Shown here in pieces: positions 33,461 through 43,555 of a stretch of 64,000 nucleotides of DNA; the first letter of the stretch is position 1, and each line of letters opens with the position of its first letter. The position numbers were made by a program, and so were the translations under genes. The stretch lies in contig JAACJK010000001.1 of the NCBI GenBank assembly GCA_013368325.1, positions 1,240,001 to 1,304,000 on the forward strand, in the 5' to 3' direction. The DNA is from Ephemerocybe angulata (lineage: Eukaryota; Basidiomycota; Agaricomycetes; Agaricales; Psathyrellaceae). The notes below the pieces were generated by a model. That model did no database searches. It worked only from the letters and a program-made list of their open reading frames with translations, and was not told where the DNA came from.

Positions 33461-36400
33461 ATGTGGCTTCCGTGGCTCAATATCACTGTTACAAGCTACG
33501 TGGATTTGATCTATTATATTATTGGGTAGGTTTCATAGCTACTCCTTACGTGCACGGACTCACACATGTCGCTTTCGCAGCCGAAACAAGCAGGCTGAGT
33601 ATGTTGCACATTTCATACATGGGACAGCAATGCTAACCTTCATCGTAGAGAATCTTCACCCTCTACGACCTCCTGGGGCTCGAGGCTGTTTGGCTGGGGT
33701 CGGTCAGCGCCAGCGCCCCCGAGAGGTGCCGAGGCTCTACAATCCATGTGAGTAACGGTGCTCCTGAACATTTGGCGACACTAAAATCATAAATCTCTCT
33801 AGGTCACGACCTCCGCTTTGGGCTGTCATCATTGGCATTAACGACTACCATGAGAGCTCGAAGATGGCGAAGCTTAGTGGTGCGGTTCCGGACGCCGATT
33901 CAATCAACGACTACCTTCAGTCCGAGCTCAAGGTACCCAGCAGCCAAATCCGCAACCTGCGCGACAAACAGGCTACACGTGCGGGTATCATCGCCGCATT
34001 CGAGTGGCTTCGCGACTTGAATCCCCCTGATTTCAAGCCCCAGGATCCCATCCTTATCTACTATGCTGGACACGGTGGGGAGGTGCCCACGAAGGGTGTT
34101 CAAACGCTGATCCCGGTCGACTACATTCCCGACAAACAACCCCCCATTCCCGATCGCACTGTGGCCGCCTTGATCAACCAAATCGCGAAGAAGCAAGGGA
34201 ATAACATCGTCAGTCACTCGGTTGCCTCGCGTAGAGTGTGATACTGATTAGATTGTAGACGGTTATCCTAGATTGCTGCCATTCTGGATCTGGTGCTCGA
34301 GGCGACGAGGATGAGACGACGACTGTCCGTGGCGGGGAACTCCACCCCAACGATGCTCCCGAGGGTCTCGACTCACACATAGTTGCTGGATACAAACCAC
34401 CCCAGCCCACGGGTGGCACTCGCGGTATCAAGGTGGCCAAAGGTTTCGCTAACCAAGACATGAACTCGCACGTCCTTTTGGCAGCCTGCAGCGCCAACGA
34501 ACTCGCCAAGGAGGACAAGAAGGATGATAGGCCTCGGGGAAGATTCACCGGTGCCTTGTTGGAGTTGTTCAGGAACACTTCGCCCGACCAAATCACCTAC
34601 TTTGAGGTCTTGACCAGGATGCCTAAGATCGATGAGTGCGTCTCTTTCTGTTTTCGCATGGAGATCAACGCCTGGAGCTTAACACTCTGTCTCTCCTAGT
34701 CAAAACCCCCAGGTCGAAGGTTTCCACCAGAAGCGCATCTTCTTCGACGCCAAAGTTCTCCCGCCAACCCGTCACACCTATGAAGTCAACATCGACTCGA
34801 AAGGTCGCTTCATCGTGGAAGCTGGCCGCGCCCACGGTATCACAGACGGCGCGGAATTCACTGTGTACAAGAACAAGGAGTCCGTCCCTGACTCTCCGCT
34901 GGGCAAGCTGGTCGCACAGGAAAGGAGCATCAAGCCTTTCACAACCATTTTTCTGCCTAACAGCGAAGGTGCTCCCAAGCCATTTGAGGGTTCCGCGATT
35001 GCCATTCAGACGAAGGTCGGCGCCCTTGAAGACCTGAAGATCCATGTACCCCTCGAGACTCAGTATCTCCCTGTCTTCGAAGCGGTTGCGAGAGAGTTGG
35101 ATGGCGCCGGGCCTGAGCTTTGTCGGATCAAGCTCGTCGAGAACAAGGCCGAGGCAAAGCTTGGAATCGTGGCCGAAGGTAACAAGCAGGTCGCTTTCAA
35201 CGTGCTGGAGACCCGAGCTACGGACTACGGATTTACCCGCATGCCCTACACCGTCGACTGTGTCACCGACGACCTTCATCGTGTTTTGCGCGCCGCGTCT
35301 CACTATCATCTCCATCTCAACCTGGAACACTTCAACAACAAGATCAAGGAAGGGATCAAGATCGAGTTTTACGCATTGGAGGACAAGGAAGACGAATACG
35401 GCGAAGACTATAGGGAGCCTGTGGGCCCTGACCTGTACCGGGATGGAAAGGTTGAAATCGACGTCGACGACGAGACAAGATACGGGATGAAGATAACTAA
35501 CTCTACCCCTTTCAATTTACACTTCGCCTGCTTTTTCTTCGACCACGCCGACTTCAGTATCAGTGAGTAACAACGCCTTCTGCTGCCAGAACGCTTAGCT
35601 GACGCGCAAAATAGCGGCTCTGAACGAGATGGCAGCCAAGACCGCATACAGGAAAGATCCGCCGCTCCTGAAGGGCGCGTCTGCAGAGATGGGGTACGGT
35701 CGACTCGGGATCCCACCATTCCAGTGCGACGTGCCCGGCGGGTTGGACCTTGCCGTCGGATTCCTCAAGTTCTACTTCACCGAGGAACCGGTCGATCTCT
35801 CTCATATTCCTCAGATTTCCCCTTTCACCGGTACTCGTGGCGTAGCACCCTCCATGGACAGGAAGAATCCGGCCTGGGGTACCGTCATCATCCCAGTGGT
35901 GCTCAAGGTGTAAAACCCTTTGGTAAAGCCACACGTTTTCAAAGGTTGCGCATTCCACGTTTCGCTTACTTCTTAAATTCCGTTTGACAACGGATTTGTC
36001 GGTCCATATTCCGAGTTCCTATATGCACATCGTCGCCCCACGTTTATTCTTCGTATTTACTAGGCAGTTGACATTTGACAACTCCCCATTTGCGCCATTA
36101 TAATGACTTACCCATTTGTATCATCTTGTATTCGCCCTGTGTTGTGGTCTCTAATGAAACTAAGATTCAGATCGAGAAGTTCAAGACGCCTACTTATGCA
36201 CGGGGACCCGCGCATATAGGGGAAACTTAAGGCCCGAAACGGCGTGGTCGGACTTGAATGATGTTTGTTTTTTGATGGTGAGCCGTTGGTGAGCCGCAAC
36301 CAGAAAGGTGGCGTCCCTGTTACGTTCTTTAGCGCCTTACCTTGTTGCGGCTTACGGCGCCACCTCGCGCTGGATCTTGGCTCTTGAGTGGGAAGTCTGT

Positions 36401-36690
36401 ATCCAAACCTCTTTCTTGTACCAGCCTCTGCATTCACCACATTGTTCCAATGCCCCGCCACAGCTTTGCTGGAGGAAATGGAGACCCCGGTGGGTCATCT
36501 CACCGATATCGACCTCTGTACCGGGTAAGTATGGCAGCTCTCGTACTTTCATAGTACGTGTAGTGAATTAAGGATCTCTGAAGACCTTACGCACGGTTAT
36601 CCTTTAGAATGGCCAGGCTATGAGCTAATAGTAATATTGATTCCCGTGGGTGTGTAGGTGCGTAGGAAGCCCTGCAGTCACAGTGATGGC
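33125..36690. repeat. right arm of long inverted duplication
   Basis: It carries the caspase gene with both flanks. Its reverse complement, minus about 2.26 kb, is found at 21375-22550. About 10.6 kb lie between the arms. Confidence 0.85.
33461..35913 (+). CDS. caspase-domain protein with intact His/Cys dyad
   Basis: Seven exons (33461-33525, 33581-33598, 33649-33747, 33803-34208, 34259-34635, 34700-35562, 35615-35913), one only 18 bases long, join in phase to 708 aa. The N-terminus (residues 1-22, MWLPWLNITVTSYVDLIYYI) is hydrophobic and may anchor it in a membrane. The caspase/metacaspase p20-like fold runs from WAVIIGINDY (about 67) to about 320. The catalytic His is H151 (YYAGHGG) and the Cys is C203 (LDCCHSG). 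The C-terminal 380 residues hold a conserved module ending with a beta-rich segment (YGMKITNSTPFNLHFACFFF) that resembles DUF4384-like modules. Caspase-like proteases of this type are expanded in mushroom fungi and linked to regulated cell death; the substrate here is unknown. Confidence 0.9.
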
Positions 36691-37132
36691 ACGCCTCACT
36701 GTTGCTTTATATACAGAGTCCCTGAGAGTGATCATGAAGCATTACAACTACCATCCTATTGCCCTCAATGTACTCATCTCTCACCTCCATTTTCTGGGAC
36801 CTGAAACAAAGCCTGTACGTCGTTATTCCATCACTGACTTCAGACGATCACGTTGACCCGTACTTCCCAGGTCGACCAATGCCGACTTGTCGTAAGTCGC
36901 CACGCCGCCACCATGTAGCTCCTGAAGCTGATATGTGGCCTTTCAGAAATTTTGGAGACACCACTGTCGGCCGGGTTGATAATTCACCGCCGCCTAAAAC
37001 GTGGCGGCAAGCTCTGGTCGAAAGGCTGAGGTAACGAAGGACCGTATACACTGAAAAGCATGTTGGGCTAAAGACCCAATCTCTTGCAGGCCTGCCGTCA
37101 AGGGGCCTAGGCGATCCAACCCTCGTTTCACA
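35914..37132. other. spacer between the two caspase genes
   Basis: The first 780 bases belong to the inverted duplication. No gene is supported in the remainder. A weak open frame near 36650-37030 is not convincing. Confidence 0.5.
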
Positions 37133-39420
37133 ATGAAGACGCGAAAGAACACAGTATTCATCCCCGGGAATGCCCCTCCAATGCCACTTCCGGAAAGGTA
37201 TGAGGAATAATCCCTTGCAGTATAGTCTTCTCATTGGGCCACATTCTAGCTGGTATGCCGGACTAAACCCTCGCCCAATCTTCGCCCTCATTATTGGAGT
37301 GGACAAGTATCAACACCTTCCTCAGCTTCATGGGGCCGTCAACGACGCAGACGCATTTTCTGAATACGTCGGCTCGAATTTGAAGGTCCCAGCGGAGAGT
37401 ATTCTTAACTTGAGGAACGAGCAAGCAACACGCTCTGGAATCCTGAGAGCGCTCACGGCTCTTGGGTCGAGGTCGGAACGACCACCACGAAAGGACGACG
37501 CAATCATAATCTATTACGCTGGCTACGCTGGGCAGCTCGAGGCGGGCCTCAATGGCCTACAGTCTATCGTCCCATGGGATTACAGTGCCGCTCCAGAGAA
37601 TCCAATTCCTGCTATCGCTTCTCCCGAACTTTTACCCCTCCTGGCAGCGGTGAAACGCACCAAAGGAGACCGCATTGTAAGATCTCATATCTATATCGCT
37701 CCATCCGCTCTAACCATCTATTAGACGATAATCCTGGACTGTGGTGGAAGCTCTGACAAGGTTCTAGAAAGCAAGACCGGGGACATTTCATCTCGAGTGA
37801 TCACGCTGGCAGAAACTCAGACTGAGCCCGACCTCGGCGCAGCTACTGAGAACGGCGTCGTAACGGGTAACGTCTTTGTCTTGTCGGCTTGCTCCAAAGG
37901 CGAGGCAGCCATAGAAGCGCACGGGCGTGGGCTCTTCACATCAGCTTTGATCAAGCTTTTGAAAGAGGAAGGCTCGACGAACACGACTCGTGCCAACGTT
38001 TTAGCTCGATTACCTCAAATCACAGAGTACGTCTCATAATCTTGCCACTAAGCCGCTTTCTCTAAAACTTCACGTTGTATTTACAGCCAGACGCCGCAGG
38101 CTCATGGAGGAATCACAGATGCACCGATATTCGACACAGGTCTCGTCCCCCCGGAACAGATCGCCTATCCGATCTCGCTCGAGAACCAGCAATACGTTGT
38201 CCATGCTGGCTCTGTAGCAGGAATAACTCCGGGTTCTCAGTTCTTCATTTATCGCGATCGGTCTAGACTTTCAAAGAAGAAGCCCAAGGTCTTTGTTGCC
38301 GACCGCATTTCTCTATTCACGACGACACTCAAACCCGCCGTTGACGGCCCATTGAAGCCTCTGCTGAATCTTCCTGCCGCGATTCCCAGTGGCTCTGGTC
38401 AGCGTCATGATCTGGTCGTCCATACCGTTCTCAAGGATGCCTTGACGCCCCTGTACCAAGTGGCCCTCAAATTGCTGTACAACGCGAGCACCAGTCCATA
38501 CCAGTTCCTTTTCACGGAAGATAGGACGAAGGCGGACATATCGCTTGATGTCTCCCAGGATGGAGACGCCCTCACCACTACAATCCTCGACCACCGCATT
38601 GCGCTTCACGGATACAAAGAGATACCTCTCTCAGTCCCACTCAAGAATGATGATATCGAAACGTTCTTGCTCGCTGCTGCTCATTTCTATCACCATCTCA
38701 ACCTCTCTCATCTCAACCATTCGCTTGGGACTGACATATCGGTGGAATTCTTGAAGCTCGAGGAGTCGGACACTCATTATTACGAAAATGGTCGCGCCCA
38801 CCGAACGCCAGTGGGCTCTAATTTGTTTTCCCATGGCATTACGGAAGTGACTGTCGACCCAGACGAGCTGGAGGACTACGGCTTCAAGATCACCAACAGA
38901 ACCGACAAGGACCTCTACGCTCATGTCTTCTATTTCGACAACAGCGAATTTAGCATTGGTGAGCGACAGCATTTCCAAATGTCAAATGTGATCTGACGAC
39001 CCAACCCTTTTTCTTCTTTGTTCGTTAGCGAACTATTGGCCAGGAGCTTATGAGCAAGCGCCTATTACAAAGCAGGGAGGCGTCTTGACTATTGGCTACG
39101 ACAGAGCGAACACCACATCGTACCGATACTACATACCGGACGGCCAAGAAATTGATGCTGGATTTGCCAAGGTCATATTTTCAACGGAGCCCATCGACGT
39201 GAGTAAAGTGGTTCAAGATGCCCCATCATTCCAGGCCCAGGAAGGTGGGGACACCAAACCGGCGCTGGCCCAGAGTGGGAGTGGAACTGGGAAGGAAAAG
39301 GATGTCGAGGCCAAATCCGAGCAGGGGACCCAAGGCGTGGCAGAGACTGCAGGTATCGATTCGTCGACTATCTGGGGCAGTGTCATGTTTTGCATTATCC
39401 AGCGTAGGGTCCCGGAGTAG
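37133..39420 (+). CDS. pseudo-caspase, paralog lacking both catalytic residues
   Basis: Five exons (37133-37197, 37250-37676, 37725-38026, 38087-38958, 39029-39420) join in phase to 685 aa. The layout follows the upstream gene: caspase start FALIIGVDKYQHLPQLHGAV, then the C-terminal module with FYHHLNLSHLNHSLG and YGFKITNRTDKDLYAHVFYF. Three introns fall at the same places: before T(V/I)ILDC, before (D/T)QNP or QTP, and after (D/E)FSI. The catalytic His position reads YYAGY114AG, and the Cys position reads LDCG171GSS. The residue after the Cys position is Gly, not His. The reading frame is intact, so the loss is likely tolerated or selected rather than decay. No N-terminal hydrophobic segment is seen. 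An alternative start at 37170 would read through the first intron. It probably acts as a regulator or decoy. Confidence 0.87.
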
Positions 39421-39820
39421 GCTGGGTTCGACTAAGCGGTATGTATGAGTCTCTCCTTCTCGCGGCTCGTAAACAGGTAGCAGGCTACTCTGTAGAATTA
39501 TTTCCTCAAAGGTTTCCGTCACCGTTCCCCATGTCTTGTTCTGCCGATCCCCATATGCACCGTCCCCGTCTATGCTTTCTGCCTTCCGTACTGTGATATT
39601 ATTTCTCATGTTGCCCACATATATTATATATACGCCGTACTCTCTCGAGCAGCTGGAAAGGAGGAAAGGGTTACATATACGTAGTAAGGATAATTACAAA
39701 GGAACAACAACAAAAGGTGCATAGTCGACAAAACTGTCCTTCCCACTTGTAACATAAGCGCCCGTACATAACATGAAATAACGTTACAGAATTATACGTC
39801 CCTGACTCCCTGGCCATGAT
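39421..39820. other. convergent intergenic region
   Basis: This is AT-rich DNA between two convergent genes. It contains TAAGCGCCC at 39755-39763. No gene. Confidence 0.5.
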
Positions 39821-42178
39821 CTAAGTAGCAGGAGCTGCCGAAGCTGCCTTTGGGGTAGGAGACGAAGGAGGAGAGGGTATCGATGTTGTTGTCGAATTAT
39901 TGAAGTAGTCAGGAGTAGGGTTGTACGCCCCAGGTACCACTTGCATCGGCATCGACATAGGCACATAGTGAATAAGATGCGGAGTCTGCTGCTGCTGCTG
40001 CTGTAGATGAGCCGACCCCGAAGCTACTCCAGGTGTCGCCGCTTGACCCTGACCCTGACTGCCTGTTGGAGATCCTTGCGCTGCCATATACATTGGAGGC
40101 GGGAAGGCCATGGTTTGGTAAGGGGCATAGCCATTGGGGTAGTTATTAGCTGCAGCCTGTCCACGCGTGCTTCGATGGCGGGGGCCGCGAGGGCCACGCT
40201 TAGTTCCTTGACGGTTTGAATGGTGCTGATGGCCTGAGGGGGGAGGATGCATGGGCATGGGAGCAGCGATGACCTGCATCTGCATCTGCTGAGGTGGAGT
40301 CGTTTGAGGGGAACCAGACGGCATGCCAGGAGTTAGAGGGAGATTTGGGGGGACCGCAGCGTATCCTGGATAGGTGAAGGGGTATGGAGGGTATGCATAA
40401 GGGTATACGGCCGGAAGCATGGGGCTTTCTGTGCGCCTGTCCACGCTGGGTTCTTCAATCGTGGACATGCTGCGTCGGCGATGGCGGTGGTTCCTATGTC
40501 GGTGTCGACGATGTCCACTGCTATGTCCGCTCTTGTGTGGCCTGGAGTCATGGCCATTCGCTGATCGCCGGCCTGTTCTATTCGATCTCGGCGAGGCAGG
40601 TATCGACGACAGGAGACTTGTCCCAAGGCTTGTCCTAGGGGTGACATCCGGGATCGACATGGTGCCGCTGCTCAGAAGGTCGAGCTCGGCATTCCCATTT
40701 CGCGAGGATCTGGAGAAACGCTTGTACCAGGACGACATAGGCTTCTTGATCATCGCCTTATACTTGTTCTTGCCTTCAAGCCCCGCACCTGGGCGATAAT
40801 CAATGGTGACACGCCCGTGAGATACCCATGGGAGGTTGTACAGAGTCTTGAAGAACCGCTCCATCGGTGTGAGTTCCGTGGAGTACGATGGATCGTACCA
40901 AGATGTCGCAGTAGTGCGCGTAAACATGGTGCCCCTCGAAGGTGAGCCCGGGAAATGAGACATCTTCCGGTAGTCCGCTGTCGGCAGTGGATGCTCCGTC
41001 GCAGGCGACTGGACCATATCGGTCTCCACCTGAGCTGGATCCCGAATCGGCGGAGGTGGAGCAAGGACAGGAAGTGGAGGTGGGGGTGGAGGGTGACCCA
41101 TGGGAGTCTGGATGGTTACTGAAGGGGTGCGTGTCGGAACTCCAGACACTCGAGGCGTGCGAGCTGGATTTCGCTGGGGGGCTGGCTCTGGGATGGGCAT
41201 GCCATGATGATCTGCTGACTCGGCGTACACCATGACTGTCGTCCGTTCGGCGTTGGTAGGGGAGCCTGTTGGGTCCGGGTGAACGACCTGAGCGTACTGA
41301 GGCTGGGGCGATTGAAAGATCTGTGCATGCGATTCCTGCGAGACGCTCTCCGATGGAGGAGTTACACGAAAGCTGGGTGTGATTCTCCTCAATGCACCTC
41401 CCGGAAGAAGCGATGCTGGGACGGCCTGTTCCTCAGGAGGGTGGGAGAGCACAACTTCTGGGATGGGATTATTTGGAGCGAACGCCATCTGTAGATCCTG
41501 GACATATTGCACTCCAGAGGGACCTGCGGTGGGAGTAGGAGGATTGGAACGGTAAACAGGCAACGTATTTCCTGTGGTCATACCGGCAGTTGTCCCACTG
41601 GCTTCCGTACCAAAGGTACCCCGGCGAAAAAGTCTGCCTTTCTCATTGCTAACCCCATATCCCATCATCCGTTTCGGCAGTCTTCGCAACCCCCGGACGA
41701 AACCTCCAACGAACGACTGCTGCTTCGTCGGTGGGGCGGGCTGGTTCACGGGCTCTGGGGATCGGACGAAGAGCCTGCGATTCGGCACTGTGATGTTGTG
41801 GGGCTGTTGGAATTCGTATTGGCCAGAAACGTTCGGGTCGATATTCATGTATTCCTCCTCCTCATCGTCAAGGGGCTCCGTGACAGCGTTGACAGTGTAC
41901 AGAGTCCCAGGCCGATAGGTCTGAGGATGCTGAGGCAGCGGTCGGGGAGTGACAGCAGGGGAAATGGAGTCTTCGACACCATACTCGTCCAAGGGAGGGG
42001 GCGGGGGATAATGCTGATTAGACTGGACCCATGAATGTGTGCTGGTTGCATGGCTGTGATGGGATGAATTATGTGTGGTTGAGCGATGAAGCGGTTCGAG
42101 GTTCGAGGCCTGAGGGTACGGCCCGTCCTGGTAGGAAAGGCCTGCCGAGGAACGATAACTATACGTGTAGTCCGCCAT
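39821..42178 (-). CDS. Pro/Gln/His-rich protein of unknown function
   Basis: Intronless gene of 785 aa, in contrast to most neighbours. It is low-complexity over most of its length: Tyr/Ser-rich start (MADYTYSYRSS), Pro-rich blocks, a basic His/Arg stretch near residue 560-600 (HRRHRHRNHRHRRRS) and a Pro/Gln/Tyr-rich C-terminus with a Gln run. The only part that looks folded and conserved is around residues 440-500: ERFFKTLYNLPWVSHGRVTI followed by DYRPGAG and MIKKPMSSWYKRF. I do not recognise the family. A TATA-like TTTAAATA lies about 45 bases before the start codon on this strand. The low-complexity make-up suggests a condensate-forming or scaffold role, which is only a guess. Confidence 0.8.
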   Translation of the reverse strand: MADYTYSYRSSAGLSYQDGPYPQASNLEPLHRSTTHNSSHHSHATSTHSWVQSNQHYPPPPPLDEYGVEDSISPAVTPRPLPQHPQTYRPGTLYTVNAVTEPLDDEEEEYMNIDPNVSGQYEFQQPHNITVPNRRLFVRSPEPVNQPAPPTKQQSFVGGFVRGLRRLPKRMMGYGVSNEKGRLFRRGTFGTEASGTTAGMTTGNTLPVYRSNPPTPTAGPSGVQYVQDLQMAFAPNNPIPEVVLSHPPEEQAVPASLLPGGALRRITPSFRVTPPSESVSQESHAQIFQSPQPQYAQVVHPDPTGSPTNAERTTVMVYAESADHHGMPIPEPAPQRNPARTPRVSGVPTRTPSVTIQTPMGHPPPPPPLPVLAPPPPIRDPAQVETDMVQSPATEHPLPTADYRKMSHFPGSPSRGTMFTRTTATSWYDPSYSTELTPMERFFKTLYNLPWVSHGRVTIDYRPGAGLEGKNKYKAMIKKPMSSWYKRFSRSSRNGNAELDLLSSGTMSIPDVTPRTSLGTSLLSSIPASPRSNRTGRRSANGHDSRPHKSGHSSGHRRHRHRNHRHRRRSMSTIEEPSVDRRTESPMLPAVYPYAYPPYPFTYPGYAAVPPNLPLTPGMPSGSPQTTPPQQMQMQVIAAPMPMHPPPSGHQHHSNRQGTKRGPRGPRHRSTRGQAAANNYPNGYAPYQTMAFPPPMYMAAQGSPTGSQGQGQAATPGVASGSAHLQQQQQQTPHLIHYVPMSMPMQVVPGAYNPTPDYFNNSTTTSIPSPPSSPTPKAASAAPAT

Positions 42179-43555
42179 GGACAAGGATTAAGTCAAGGGA
42201 AAGGTTCCGTCAAAGCCTTCGTATTTAAACGCGGAGTGTATGGAGACCGTTCTGGATGTGCCTATTCCAGCATGGGCATGGTGCGTCACACACGCCCCGC
42301 AGCTTAACTGGCTCGATGCCTCATGTTCATTTCAAGCTTTCCCTGTTATGATACAGCCCTAATCTGTTTCGATTAGCAAGCGTGCTAGGAGTCGAGTGGT
42401 ACGCACCTGGAGGCGCCTCTGGAGAGCACTGGATTGCTTTCTATTTCAATTGCTAGTGTTCATGTCGAGCCAGTTCCCTAAGGAAAGGACGCAAATGTAT
42501 CGGTTTACATGATCAATGAAGAGCCAAACGTCGCCTGCGTCAAATCACCTTGCTATGGAACACTTTCAAGAAAGAATGAAAACATACGGGGCAGGGTTAG
42601 TCTGCCTGTGAGGTGCCTACAATTCTTGTGCATTTCAAGAGAACGTTGCGCAAACACGTTGAAGGAAAGCAGCAAGAAAGCATCATGGCTGCATCATGGC
42701 TGCAGCTTGGCGCAGGCCGGGCGGGCTTAAACACGGATCAGAAACCCATAATTGATCCGTAGTCGTTCGGTAATCTGCAGTGACAAGTTTCCTTCCTCAT
42801 CCCTGCGAAATCAACCAATTCACCTCCATCTTCAGCGCCTTTGGCATCCCACCGATATTGTAGACGCAGTACCAGCCTTTCTCAACTTCCACAGTGCCAC
42901 CCTCTACTCGTCGCCGGAAGATTTTCGCGGCGTTTAAATAGAGGATGAACCGTCAATTGGGACCTTCCTTCGCGGAGATTCCTGTCTCAACGGCCTCACT
43001 CTTATTGCCATACGTTTCCCTGAAAGCAGCCACACTGCTGACAGGCTGACCTCGGGAATTCATTCCATTCCTTATGTCTGACGTAGTCAATGCCGTGCAA
43101 GCAGGCTTGCCTGAGAGCTGGGTAGTTGGGCCTCCCCCCTGCGGTGTCGCCTACAACAGCGATACTGATGATATTGATTAGCAAGTGAGTGTTGAGGATG
43201 ATAGGTCGGAGGTGGATGGAGATGAAGAAACTTTTTACCCCGGGGGCGACATCGAAAACTTGGAAGTTGGAGCGATTTGGTTCAAGCGGAGGTTGGGCGC
43301 TTAGTTAAGCATCTCTTGATTCTTTGATTATCTCTTTCAAAACACAGCGAGGCAGAAGCCCAGATCGCCTTCACATATCTACTATCCATGATTTTTGTGT
43401 CCCTAGTTCATTTTCTCTACCCTCAATTTACCCTTCGAAGATTCCTTTCACATTTAAAGCTCCGCCATCGTCGCTGTTTTAAGTGTGCTGAATGAACTGC
43501 CAGGTAGATCTAACTGTCACTGTTCAACGATATCGATCTACCATCGTGCTCTATC
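42179..43555. other. intergenic, upstream of second F-box gene
   Basis: No gene found in 1.38 kb. TGGGCGCTTA lies at 43294-43303, about 253 bases before the F-box start codon. A CATCATGGCTG repeat unit occurs twice near 42680-42705. Confidence 0.5.
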
